Source: Eublepharis macularius
Lineage: Eukaryota; Chordata; Lepidosauria; Squamata; Eublepharidae
Assembly: GCF_028583425.1 (NCBI RefSeq)
Contig: NC_072801.1
Span: forward strand, 19,736,001-19,800,000
Direction: 5' to 3'
Length of the DNA stretch: 64,000 nt
The notes under the pieces were generated by a model. The model was not told where the DNA came from. It searched no databases and worked only from the letters and a program-made list of their open reading frames with translations. Within the stretch, counting starts at the first letter, position 1, and every line of letters starts with the position of its first letter. This document shows, in pieces, positions 11,594 through 22,660 of this stretch. Made by a program: the position numbers and the translations under genes.

Positions 11594-13720
11594 TCTGAAT
11601 TTGTGGACAACAGTTTTGAACAATATTTAAGAAAATGTAATGTCATCCTCCCCCAGGAAACATGGTGTCTCTGGACCCTTTGTCATTTTTTTTACAGGGC
11701 TCTTGTCTTGCCAGCTGTTAAATCTGGCCCATTTGGGGGGCGGGGGCAGCAGTGGTTTGGTGACTTTTATATCTGCTGCAATAGAGTAACCCAGCCACTG
11801 CTTTGGTCTGGTTGCAAGTACCTCCACATTTCTAGTAAACAACTGGGGCACATTCTCTGCATTAATGTTTACATACCTCCAAGTAAGAACTCTATCATGT
11901 GGAACCAAGTTTGGTTCTCTCTCCAGTGGACGCTGGGGAAAGCAGAGGAATTACTTCCCAGTGTTGACATTCTGTTATTGGGTGACTTTAATGCCAGAGT
12001 GGGCCAGGATGTTAACAGCTTTATCAGAAAGGAACAAATTAACCCTGAGGCCTTATGGTATCTTGCGTGGGCTTCCCTGGATGGGGTTTTGAATAAGAGT
12101 GGTGTTTACCTTTTGAACCTAGCTTTTAGGTATGGTTAGTATAGCCTTCATGGCACTGAATATAATAATTCTAACGGATTTTATACCTTTTAAAGCTCTA
12201 ATGGCGCTAGTGCTATTGATTATATCCTGGTTTCCTTGTCTCTTTTATCTAGGATTCAGCATTTTGATATTCACAGTAGATCAGAGAGTGATCATTTGCC
12301 TTGAACTGTACCTCTTTCTGCACTTACTAAACTTTCACTTATGAGAAGTTATAATAGCACAGGTCCAAATTTAGGCAAATGACATCTTAAATGGAGTGTT
12401 AGTCCAGACAACAAAATTAAACCTCAACTCCCAGAAATTAATAGAATTGAGAAATTACATGAACTCACTTAACATAAATTCAATATCTTTACAAATATTA
12501 TTTCTTTGTTGAATCCTTACTTAGACAATCTAACCAGGGCCATATAAGAAATACTTGGTTCTACTAGGAATGTAGACTTATGAGGCAAATATTATGTGCA
12601 CTTCAAAATAGAATCAGAACAGCTAGGTCTGATCATTCAGTTCAACTATTGTCTCCATTTCATTCCCAATACAAGCAGCTCTTGAAGAGGAAAAACTCTC
12701 CTATTGTAAATTACAGTGGGAAGACTTGGGTTTTTTTCATTATATAAAAATGGTAAGATGTTTTGGGAATTGATAGCTCTAGGCACCCAAATTAGTGATT
12801 TTAACACTGATGCACTTAGTCCAGCAGAAAAGTGGTTTTGTCATTTTTTTACTCCTTATAGTAATACTCAAACTGAGTCATTTCCTGAAGAGCCACTTAT
12901 GAATTTGGACCCTCTTCCAACCTGGGACCCAATCTCAACCTCAGGATGTAGTCAACCAATTGACACCTTGACCTTAGGTAAAGCTCCAGGGGAAGATTTG
13001 GTGCTTCCTGAGATATTTAAGCTGAATGCTCGTTGGTGGTGCCCAAATTTGTCTAGCCTTTTCTCAGAAATCAAATATACTTGTATTATTACCTCTAATT
13101 GGAAACAGAGCATTATAATTCCTATTTATAAAAAAGATGGTAGGCAAGACCCTGCCAATTATTGCCATATCAGGCTTCTGGATATTTCTTCTAAATTATA
13201 TATTCGCCACCTTCTACACAAATAGGAAGATTGGGCAGAATCATCAAACCTTTTTAATCCTAAACAAGCAGGTTTTCGTGAGGGTCATAGCACAGTTGAT
13301 CACTATATGATATTGAAGGACATGATTCAGAAATACACCACAAATTATAGAAGGTGTCTCTACATTCCTTTTGTTGACCTCACTTCAGCCTTTGACTCTT
13401 GAGCGATCAAGATTATGGGACAAACTTGATAAAACAAACATCGACAGAAGGCTTTTCAGGATACTGAGGTAACTATATTCCCATCTCACAGTCAGGGTAA
13501 GAATGGGTTCACATAGCTCTCTTATGGATCCTGTCCCATCAAGGAAGGTGTAAAACAGGCTTGCTTATTGTCCCCCTTTTTGTTTAATTTTTATATTAAT
13601 GATTTTGTCCAGGCCATGGAATCCCAGAGACTTCTTCTAACCTTAAATGGTTCTTCCTCCAACAGAAGAAGCTCTTAAGTTGGAATAAGGTTGGATCTGT
13701 GCCACCGGGTCAGCCAATAA
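11594..13720 (+). mobile_element. Non-LTR LINE with endonuclease and reverse transcriptase, clade unresolved
   Basis: The first part encodes an apurinic-like endonuclease with QETWCL near 11655, LLLGDFNARVG near 11970-12005 and a degraded DYILV-like region near 12215. The second part encodes the RT fingers (KAPGED..LPEIFK near 12980; YKKDGRQDPANY near 13130; FNPKQAGFREGHST near 13255) and a GVKQACLLSPFLFNFYINDF stretch near 13550. It is neither L1 nor L2 in these motifs. An R4- or Vingi-like clade is possible but not shown. Several stops and frame changes mark it as dead. The YADD region is lost near 13640. Confidence 0.8.
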
Positions 13721-14345
13721 AATCTGCCATTTAAACTCACCTCATAGAGCCAGCCCTGACCTAAAGCCTAGTATTGTCACCTTTAACTGGTGATGGCCCT
13801 CCAGAGTTCCAACCGGAGGTCTTTCTCAGCTCTGCCATGTGAGATCCTTTCACAGAAATGGAATGAGCTGAACTTAAGAACCTCTACATACCAAGTGTGC
13901 ATTTCTCTGCTAAGCCATGTTCCCTCTCCAAACAGAATTTCAAACAATATGGTACCCCCCCCCTTTACCCCAGAAGAGGTTGCATCAGAATTCAGATGTT
14001 AATTACAGAAACAGAAGGCAGAAAAGGATGGCAGGGAAAGATGAATTTTTATAGACTTGGTATCCCCAAGTATAAGTGAGCTTCTGCCATTGATCTATAA
14101 TTGACGCTTTGGCTGAATAACAATCTTATTCCTGTTCGTCTCTTAAGAAGATAACACAATTGTTGTAACAGACAGGTCTAGTCCCGCCTCTACTAGTGAA
14201 CAACTAGTATTGGAATGTTGGGGTTGCTTGCAGTGGAGAACCATTAAAAGAGTTAGGGAGAGGGGAAGAAGGGTTTTGGGAAGCAGCAGGTATAGCTGGC
14301 TACTAACAACGCTTATATGTAACCATTCACTGTTGGGAAAGTTAA

Positions 14346-14400
14346 GTTCAAGTCCAGCGGCACTTTAAAGACCCACAAGATTTTACAGACTATAAGTTTT
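14346..14400 (-). mobile_element. Penelope-like element tail fragment, antisense
   Basis: AGTCCAGCGGCACTTTAAAG followed by an ACCCACAAGATTTTAC stretch is a diverged version of the antisense tail at 18741-18780 (AGTCCAGTAGCACCTTTAAG). Only the tail is present. Confidence 0.5.
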
Positions 14401-15318
14401 TTTGTTTTTTTTTAAGGTGGGCAAGATGTTGCAAAGAAGTAAGATAGGATGCAGAGGTACAATGTGAAATGTAATTAGCTTGACTAAAGCAGAGAGAAAA
14501 TGCAAAAAATTAGTATCTGTTGTGAGAGAAGAATTCAGTTTCCCAGTTCAACTCTGGAGGGGGTCCATTGTTCTGAATTTGTGAATGAACTCAAAATCAG
14601 CAATCTTGTATTGTAATTTTTCCTTGAGAGTTCTCTATTTGAAGACTGCCACTCTTAGGTTAGCAGTGGAAGATTCTGGAAGAATAAAATGTCCCGCTGG
14701 TTGTGATATGAGTTCACACGTTAGGAACTATGTATCTTCATTTTTTACTAACTCCAGTGTTGTTAATCTTGTAAAGAAAAGTTAACTCTCCTATCTCCTC
14801 TGATTAACCCTAGCTGGCTGGATGTATGTGGGCTCAGGGAAAACAGCACACTCACTCAATTCAGTCTGGTCACAACCAATGTGTCTCAGTAACTACATAG
14901 TGGCAGCATATATAGGAAATAAATATTGAATTCCCTTATTCCAGCAACTCTGGCCAGTAGCTGGATAAGGAGTGGTTAATACAGGGAACTGGCTATCCCA
15001 TCTGGTAAGGTCTCTGAGAGAAGGTGAGAGGGGGAGCCTGTATGTGTGGAAGGGTAAGGGCTCTTTGCTTAGTAAAATACTGCAGGTTGTGAATTGTGAC
15101 TGCCTTGAAATGCCTGTGTCCCTAAACCTGAGGAAGAGAAGGGTTTTGTATGGGAGGCAGTGGGCAGGGTATCACAACAACGTTTCAGACTGCCTGTGCT
15201 GATGTCTGTTGGTTACATATGTCTTTACAAAAATGTAGTTATGTAGACTTAAGGTGTTAAAAAACAAGCAAGGTTTATCAGTTTTCTTACAGGGCCTTTT
15301 TTTCTTAAACACGTTCAG

Positions 15319-15430
15319 GTCCGCTGTGAACTAGAGGTTCAAGAATTACGTCAGTGGCAAAAACATCTGAGAGAAACCAAGAACATTACAAAACGGGTGC
15401 AAGAGTTCTGGGTCAGACAAGAGAAAAAAA
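15319..15430 (+). CDS. IQCK: IQCK penultimate exon: end of the IQ motif and following helix
   Basis: The exon follows ACGTTCAG and ends before GTAAGT. It reads VRCELEVQELRQWQKHLRE and then TKNITKRVQEFWVRQEKK. Human IQCK, from memory, has VRCDPEIQELRQWQKKLRE then AKHIHQQVKIFWAKQEQK here, so the match is close and collinear. VR completes the IQ motif begun in the exon at 7459. The remainder is charged and helix-forming. The exon is 112 bases and ends after the first base of a codon (phase 1), as required by the exon at 27804. Confidence 0.93.
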
Positions 15431-16082
15431 GTAAGTTGACTACAGCTGCTATTCCCCACTCCCTGTGTAAATAATGTAAACTTTTTCAGAGATGAAAATA
15501 GAGACAGACGTATTTCTAACACCTCTCTTCTCATATCAGGGATCCTTGCCCAAGAATCTTTACCTCACACAGACACTTTAATATATTGTTGAAGGCTGTT
15601 CTCCATCTGCTGTCTTGCTTTACTTTGCACCTGCCTTCCATCCATTGATTTCAAAACCAAAAGAGTGGTCTTTCTTTTGTTTAAAAAACAGATATGCCAT
15701 TTTTTTTCATCACAGATGTATTTGAAAAATATTTTCCCCCTGTATGTATAGTGATCAGAAATTAAAGATTAGGCTTCAGCTGCTGCAGTGCATGTGGGGT
15801 CAGGCTGTTCACTGCACAGGGCCTTAGCGTTCATGCACACTCGTTTATATGCATGGGCAATACAGTGTACTCGTGTGTAGTCATTTACCAGACACTCCAA
15901 CAAGCAAGGACAGTCCTGATTTTCTGGTCCCTGTTCCTGATAAATTCACATCTGTTAGTCTCTTGCCTTGAAAACCCTATGGGGTTACCATAAGTCGGCT
16001 GTTACTTGATGGTACATGAACTTACGTACTTAGATAGAAATCAGACCATCAGTCTATCATGGTAGTGGCTCTCCGGGGTCTC

Positions 16083-16185
16083 AGACTGAGGCCTTACACA
16101 TCATCTACTACTTGATCCTTTTAACTGGAGATGCAGGGAATAGAACCAGGTACCTTCGGCATGCAAAGCAGATGCTCTGTCACTA
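16083..16185 (-). repeat. tRNA-derived SINE fragment, family 1, antisense
   Basis: Read on the minus strand, this gives the tRNA-like head of the SINE at 47470. An inverted box-B-like ATAGAACCAGG occurs, as do GGCATGCAAAGCAGATGCTC and CCTTTTAACTGGAGATG. Confidence 0.75.
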
Positions 16186-17337
16186 CTTCCTACTTCACAT
16201 TTCACAACACATATAAAATCATAAGCAGTGGAATACAGAAACAGGGAAAAAGGTACTATAACAAAATTCCCCAAAAAACTTTCTAGAGGATGCCAAATTA
16301 CAACCAGCAAAAATAACAATAATATAAAACAATTCAGCACAAAAATTCCCTGAACATTAAAACAAGGGTACAAAATTACCAAATAATTGACAGCATTTTT
16401 GAGTATATAAATGGGTAAAAATTTGGCACCTAAAACAGACCAGGCACCTGCAGGGAGACATTCTACCGCTGAAGTGCCATCACTAAAAAGTCCCTGACTT
16501 TAATAGGTGTCTCACGCTTACCTATTTGCTTGATCCCGTTCAGTTCAGTAAGCAAAGGCTTACTTGTTCATTGGTATGAGATGTTTCCTGCAATTTCTTT
16601 CACTTTTTAACTCTACATGGCTTGAAAATTGCTTGCTTAATTTTGTCAGTGATGGTATAATAGGAGATAATTGATTTGCAAATGGCTGTGACCAAGAAGC
16701 TTTTAAAAAATGCATTGCTCTGATGTGATTCTCCTTGAGTGTTCATCCTACATTTTCATCAAAGTAAAGTGCCAAAAAATACATCGCCTGAGCTAAAAAT
16801 AAGATTTTGCTTGGCAGTGTCTGCCAGCTCCGGCATGCGACTTTCACGTCTCTTGCCTTTATGACAACAGCATCATATACTGTTGTTAGATCTCGGCACT
16901 TGCAATGGTAAATCTGTCAAAACAGAAACCACTTACAAATTTAAGACTTTTTGTAGGCGTTCTGTATTTAGACATGTCCAATTTATTTCTTTTTGTCAGC
17001 TTTGTCTGAAATGAACTTCTTGAAATTTTGCTCCTTCTTCATTTGCTAGACAGTGCTGCAATGCCTGAAGTCACTGAAATGGCTAAAGTGATTGTGCATC
17101 CCCACAACCACTTCTAAGTAAAGCAGGTGCTAGAGGAGAAGAAAAAGGAACCGAGGGAAGTATTTTAGATCTAGGAACAGGAACAGACTGGGAATATTAA
17201 AGTTAATTATTACCAAGTAACCATTTGGGTCCAGGAGGTGATTAATTCCTCCTTGAGTGAGGGAGCAGGCTTCAGAAGATCAGTTTGGAGACTGATCCTT
17301 AAAAAAGCTTCCCTTGGCCCTCAAGGATCCCCCCCAC

Positions 17338-17480
17338 ACTATATTTATTTATTTAAATGTTTATACCTCTGTCTTTCCCTTGCAGCTTACAATTCAAGGT
17401 GCTTAACAATTCCAAAAACGTTAAAAAATCATGCACAAAACCATAAGGATTCATTTTCATCCCTCTGCCCAAGAAAATGC
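17338..17480 (-). repeat. LINE 3' tail fragment, antisense
   Basis: TATTTATTTATTTAAATG followed by a diverged inverted form of the tail that ends squamate L2/CR1-like LINEs (TATACCTCTGTCTTTCCC). Too short to assign a clade. Confidence 0.45.
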
Positions 17481-18729
17481 TTATGGTTTAAACCCAGTTA
17501 AAAGGCCTCTCAAAAATAAAATGGCCTTACAGCGCCTCCAGAAATGAGCATAGTTCCCATCACTTCTAAAAAGGATGCCCCCTCACCTCCTTAAAGAACC
17601 CATTCCACAAAGTGAGAGACCTGCTTGCCAACCTTTCCTTCTTGGGAAGGGGTGCTTGAAGTCTGACTTTTGAATGGAAACTGCCTCTTTCACCCCAGTG
17701 GCTGAGATTTGCTGAGAGAGAGAAACAGGAGTGTAATCCTGTTGGCTTTTTCAGTCCTCTTAGTGGATATCAACACCATTGCCCATGGCATCATTCTGTA
17801 TCATCTGTCCAGGACACCATGTTCCAGTGGTTCCATTTCAGCTTGCCCCTGTTTACCATGGCTCTTCTACAATGGAGTCTGCCATCTGTAGTTTTTCTTA
17901 GAAAAGTATTTGAAAAAGAACTTGCTGCCCAAATAAATGAGGCCACTTTATTAGTCCATCATGATGTTTTTAATAAATTTATCCAAGTGATTCACTGACT
18001 GAATGTTGCATCATCATGATAACAAAGAGATGGTTAGGGAGTTTTATTTTATCTCATTCTCTCTCAAGACTAAATTTGTTTAGAAGATCCAGCATCCTCT
18101 GGTGTCCTACTCACTGTCATTTGGCAACCCTAAATGCAGCAGTCACTGCTGTGAGCTTCAGATTCAAGAATCCTTCCTCTTCTGGAGCTATCACATGATA
18201 ACAAAACTGTTTGTTCAGAAATGTCCCCAAACAAAGCCTTGCCTGTGTTGTGAAAACAGCAGCCTCTATTGAAAGCCTAGCATGAAGAGGGCCACTCCTT
18301 TTTCCTGTAATCTCATATTTTTAGTTTGAAGTTTAGCAGTGGGGCACATTCAACTAGTTTAGAGAAGGACCTCCAAACATTACTTTTAAGAGTTTGGGGG
18401 GCTGGTTTTTGCTGATTCCCCTTTATTGCTGCAGCTCCCTCCTTCTAACAAATATATGCAGTCTCAATCACCACACTGCAGAGAGCAATATGGAGTATGC
18501 TGTGTTTACATGAAGTGCTTTCAAAATACCAGAAATAGTTTGGACATTTGATCTCGGCAGTGACAGCTGAGAATGTAATGATAAAAGTCATGCAACTGCA
18601 GAGGTGGATTCAACTGTACTGGTCCATATCCACCATCAGGGCAAGGTTGAAATGCCAGATGCTACTGTGTCAGCATTTCAGTTCTGAAAAATGACACTAG
18701 AGATGAAAAGCGATGGCGTTGTTAGTTGT

Positions 18730-18933
18730 AAAATCAAAAAGAGTCCAGTAGCACCTTTAAGACTAACCAATTTTATTGCAGCATAAGCTTTCGAGAATCA
18801 AGTTCTCTTCGTCATCTGACGAAGAGAACTTGATTCTCGAAAGCTTATGCTGCAATAAAATTGGTTAGTCTTAAAGGTGCTACTGGACTCTTTTTGATTT
18901 TGCTACTACAGACTAACACGGCTAACTCCTCTG
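18730..18933 (+). mobile_element. Fold-back Penelope-like element with 12-bp target duplication
   Basis: Bases 18730-18815 and 18816-18901 are reverse complements at 85 of 86 positions, with no spacer. The right arm continues into the family tail GCTACTACAGACTAACACGG. The whole is flanked by GTTGTTAGTTGT at 18718-18729 and 18934-18945, a 12-bp target duplication. Both arms point their tails outward. The tail family, with its GAAAGCTTATGC and AGACTAACACGGCTA motifs, is one I associate with Penelope-like retroelements of reptiles; that assignment is from memory. The near identity of the arms suggests recent insertion. Confidence 0.75.
18816..18850 (+). ncRNA. Hammerhead-ribozyme-like core in the fold-back element
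   Basis: CTGACGA (18816-18822) fits the hammerhead CUGANGA box. Stem II follows: GAGAA at 18824-18828 pairs with TTCTC at 18834-18838 across a five-base loop. GAAA at 18839-18842 is the second conserved box. A very short stem III, GC-TTAT-GC, follows at 18843-18850. The next bases are TG, so the usual UH cleavage site is not perfect. Hammerhead motifs with tiny stem III are known from Penelope-like elements. The mirrored left arm differs at the first base of the CUGANGA box. Cleavage is not claimed. Confidence 0.45.
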
Positions 18934-19900
18934 GTTGTTAGTTGTGTCAGTCTTCAGATACATTAATACTAAAGGAAGACTCCCTGGATGAGCACTAGTG
19001 TTAGCAGTCAAGTCATACCCTCATGCTAATAGGGAAGTTTGTGAATATGGCTATATTATAACTGTCTCTCCTCATGTGCTTCAAGCACATGGCTTGTTGC
19101 CTGGCTAGGCAAAAACAGTTCCCAACTCCAGCTGGAGATGGAAAATTACTGAAACGTGAGTCATGAGGCAGGACTGGCTAGCAGCCCCACACCACGGAGA
19201 TGTGCATAGATGTAAAGACAAAAGGTCTTCCAGGAGTTCCTGAATTAATCACCCACACCCTGCCAGTCTTTCCTCTCCCTAATCAGAGTTAATCAGGGAC
19301 TTGATAAACAATTCCCTTCCATTAATCATGGGTCATCAATCAATTTTTGTAACCTCTAGTTACACCCAGGAAGGTATAATCAAACCTTCCTCGTTTTATT
19401 GCCTCTCCTCTGGCGACAGCCATTAAGCTATTGTTTTGGGGGCAAAGATGCCAGTTTTGCCCCAGGATACATTTTGCTGTATAACTGGGCTCTCAGCTGT
19501 GTGTTCAGTGTTTGTGTTCTGAACCCATGCATGCACCCTCAAATACATCTGAGCCCTCCCCCCTTCCATGAGACGCTGGCCATCCTCACTGCTACTTCCA
19601 TGGACCCTCTTCTCTTCCAGGACTGGTAAATATAGCCCTTCCCTGAATCTCTCTCCCTCTTCCTCACTGATTTCCTTAGTTCTGTGTGTGTATTGTGTAC
19701 ATTTCATGTGATTGCTCTCTTGCTGCTTCTTTAATAAAAACTTGCTGTTGAACATCCACATGTTTACTAGAGAGTTCTCTGAGAGAACAATCCTGGTATA
19801 AATTGGTGGAGATCTGGCTAGTTACCCTCTCTCACTGCATCTCATTGTATGATCATTCCCCCAACTTGCAAGGAGACCCCCCCATTTGGGTAACACTACG

Positions 19901-20115
19901 ATTGCCAGCAACAGATTGGGAAACTCCTGGAGATTTTGGGAGTACAGCCTGGAAAGAGTAGGGTTTGGTGAGTGGGGCGACCTCAGTGGGGAATAATACC
20001 ATGGAGGCCACCCTCCAAAGCTGCCATTTTCTCCAGAGGAACTGATCTCTGTGGCCTAGAGATCAGTTGTAATTCTGGGAGATTGCCAACAACCCCCTGG
20101 AGGTTGGCAATCCTA
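19901..20115. mobile_element. Non-autonomous TIR element (GTTGCCA family)
   Basis: The left end GATTGCCAGCAAC and the right end GGAGGTTGGCAATCCTA are inverted repeats. The interior motifs (GCCATTTTCTCCAGAGGAAC, GAGATCAGTTGTAATTCTGG) are shared, inverted, with the copy at 58252-58480. The latter copy has near-identical 8-bp flanks, so a hAT origin is likely; no clear duplication survives here. Confidence 0.7.
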
Positions 20116-20367
20116 AGGAGCACTGATATTCTCAAGAAAGGCCACATGGCATGTCACCCTGGTGTTCTGTGATTGAAACTTGAGACATGTAATTTGGGAC
20201 TGATTTGGAGCTGAGCAGTGGAAATGAAGTTAACTCTCCCACCACCTGTGCTGTTTCCCCAGTCCTAAGTGGCCTCTCAGTGGCTCCTTAAAGCACCAGT
20301 GAGGAAGGAGACAGACAAGGCTGTGGCTCTGTAGGAAAACACAAGTTATCCTTGATTGAGTCCTTGA

Positions 20368-20505
20368 CATCTCCAGTTCATGGGTCTCAAGTAGCAAATA
20401 CTGGAAAAGGCTTTTCTCTGACCAAGACCCTGAGGAACTGCCACCAATTAGAGTAGACAGTACCCAACTAGAAAGATCAGTTATCTGATTCAGTATAAAC
20501 AAACC
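20368..20505 (+). repeat. tRNA-derived SINE fragment, family 1
   Basis: Body of the SINE: ACATCTCCAGTT, then ACCAAGACCCTGAGGAACTG, then AGAGTAGACAGTACCCAAC and TCTGATTCAGTATAA. The tRNA-like head is absent. Confidence 0.75.
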
Positions 20506-21307
20506 ACATGGGGCAGTTTGCACTGCTGTCCCATAAATTCCACATAACACTCAGCACAGTTAAGTTCAGCACTGCTAGTTTCAAAATGCTTCTGAAGGAA
20601 CTGCTGCCACTGTTCTTCTCTTTATTGTTGAAACATGTCATTGGGGCCCTGAAGAATTGCCAGTTTAATCCCGGTGTGTGGTTCATGTGTCTCGTATGTC
20701 TGGCAGTCTGAGAATTTAAATAGCGCCTTAAAGGGGAGCAAGGAAGTCTTCCATGTGATAGGAATGCTACAAGGATCATGTGTGTCTGTGTATGTTTTAA
20801 AATTAACTTTGAACAAAGCTACTGCTAATCCAGGAAAAGGGCAGAGCCACCTCTGTGTTGCTTCTCAAACTACTTGAGTATTCTTGACTGTCTGGGATCA
20901 GACATTTTCACCCTGTCGGCCTCCTACCATGGTGCCCTAGAATTAGTTTTCTAGAGCCTTTTCAACAAACCAGGAGGAAACTCTGCCCTGACCGGTGTCG
21001 TTTGCTTCACAACCTTCTCTGACATACTAATTGCACTTTTCCCTCAGCTGGCAGTCTTATAAAAAAAGGTCTGCTCAGATTCAGCTGCACAGACAGAGCC
21101 ACTGTCCTTCCCATCTTCCTGTCTCTGTCCTTTATTCTGTGGAATAAAACAATATTCTGCTCCTTAAGTTCACTGACTGGTTGCATGCATGCAGGGTGGG
21201 GGAGGACTGCTGTCATGAGGCAATTACGGCTACATTATGAGCTGCTGGGAATTTTAGAGTCATGGGAGATGTACAAGAGGCACATTTCTGCAGAAAAATC
21301 ACAAGTG

Positions 21308-21388
21308 GACCTTGGCTAGACTCTCTTTCTCAGCCTAACCTACCTCACAAGGTTGTTGTCAGGATAAAATAATGGGGAAGGGCCCATT
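21308..21388 (+). repeat. SINE fragment, family 2 (Sauria-like)
   Basis: CTCTTTCTCAGCCTAACCTA and the following CACAAGGTTGTTGTCAGGATAAAAT resemble the body of the SINE at 36690-36870 and, inverted, that at 34060-34290. Only the central part is present. Confidence 0.65.
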
Positions 21389-21879
21389 CTGCACCATTCC
21401 CAGCTCCTTGAAGAACGAGTGGGATTTTCTTCTTACTGGGCATTTTCTGAGCATTCGTCTTAGGTCACTCATGCTGTGGGAAGAGCATGGATTGTGAATA
21501 GGTCTACTGACTGCCTCATCAACTTGCGCAGCAATTTGGACCTCATTCAACTTTTGTTTTCACTTGTCTTTATTGACCGTTTAAAATCCATTCAGCTACC
21601 CACTTAGGTCATCGCTTCATGCACCTGAATATGGGCAAGATGCTATGATTGGAGCTTCCAATTATTTAGGGTTAAAAAGCACTTGGGCCAGAGGGGGGAT
21701 TTGGCTTGGGACCAGGCCATAGGCGGATGGGAAGATTAAACCTTTTCTCCCCATGCTGCCCCCCCAATAGAAAAATCACTTCCCCCAAAGCTGATATTAG
21801 TCCAGAAGATAATAAAAACAGGCCCTTAGTATTGTATCTGCCTATTTCTCCTGCCTCCCAACTGGGGCTAATAATAATA

Positions 21880-22660
21880 ATATGTTTATTGCTTTTCCGG
21901 CCAAAGCCATAAGCCATACAAACACCAACAAAATATGAACTGTACACTTGAACATACCCAATTCACATAGACATAACTCGTCATTATCACTTTAAACTAT
22001 CTAAACTCATGGAAATCTTGTTTCTTTATCACCGTGGCTAAAAAGGAAGCCACTATAGCAGAGGTTTGATTGTCAGGAAAGTTATCAGACAATAACACTG
22101 AGATTGCCCAAGGAAGGAAAGGAAGCTTTTCTTTTAACATAATAGGAATAATAAATCTCTCTCTTTCTTTCCTCCACTTAGGGCAAAAAACTATTATATG
22201 ATCCAAGGTCTCTAACTTTCCTTGTCCACAGTCACAAACTCGTTCAGAATAAGGGAGTCCAGAGAAACGACCGGAAAGCACTTTAGAGGGGAAGGAGTTA
22301 AGTCTAGCCAATGTGAAGGCTCTGCGTTGAGCTGGAATCTTTAAAGAATAGCAATAAAATGGAATAGCCTCTGGGGGTGAAAGTCCCAGGGATAAGCCCA
22401 AACATGTACGTCTGGCTCTCTGGAGAGTACTGCTGTAATTGAGATCCTTTAGTTTTAATTTTATAACTCTTAGGGCCTCATTTGTCTGTAAAGATGTTAT
22501 ATCAATATCCAAAATTTTTAGTTTCTGGTTAATTAAATTAGTTCGGCTACTCTTATAGGTATCCTGCGAGATCAAATGTGCAAAACCTACTTTCCCTGAA
22601 TTGTCCTTGTAAATTTCCTTGTTCAAGAACAACTTAAAGGCTGTAATCCATGCTCTCTTC
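21880..22660 (-). mobile_element. LINE C-terminal region, antisense, open for 211 codons
   Basis: The minus strand at 22632-21997 is open for 211 residues. It carries CDCGQGKLETLDHIIVFCPK, a Cys/His pattern (CxCG...H...C) typical of the C-terminus of several non-LTR LINE clades. Beyond the stop, the minus strand ends with GGCCGGAAAAGCAATAAACA and then ATT repeats at 21875-21900, a likely 3' terminus. It is strongly 5' truncated. The intact frame suggests a relatively young copy. It may be the same family as the LINE at 11594, but the two pieces do not overlap. Confidence 0.8.

Larger units (their letters stand above)
7544..15318 (+). other. IQCK: IQCK intron
   Basis: A 7.8-kb phase-0 intron bounded by GTAAGAG and ACGTTCAG. 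It holds a 5S-derived SINE fragment, a short hAT-like element, a tRNA-SINE fragment, a GC-rich inverted-repeat block, a decayed LINE at 11.6-13.7 kb and a Penelope-like tail at 14346. The rest looks like unique intron sequence, and I see no other exon. Confidence 0.8.
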
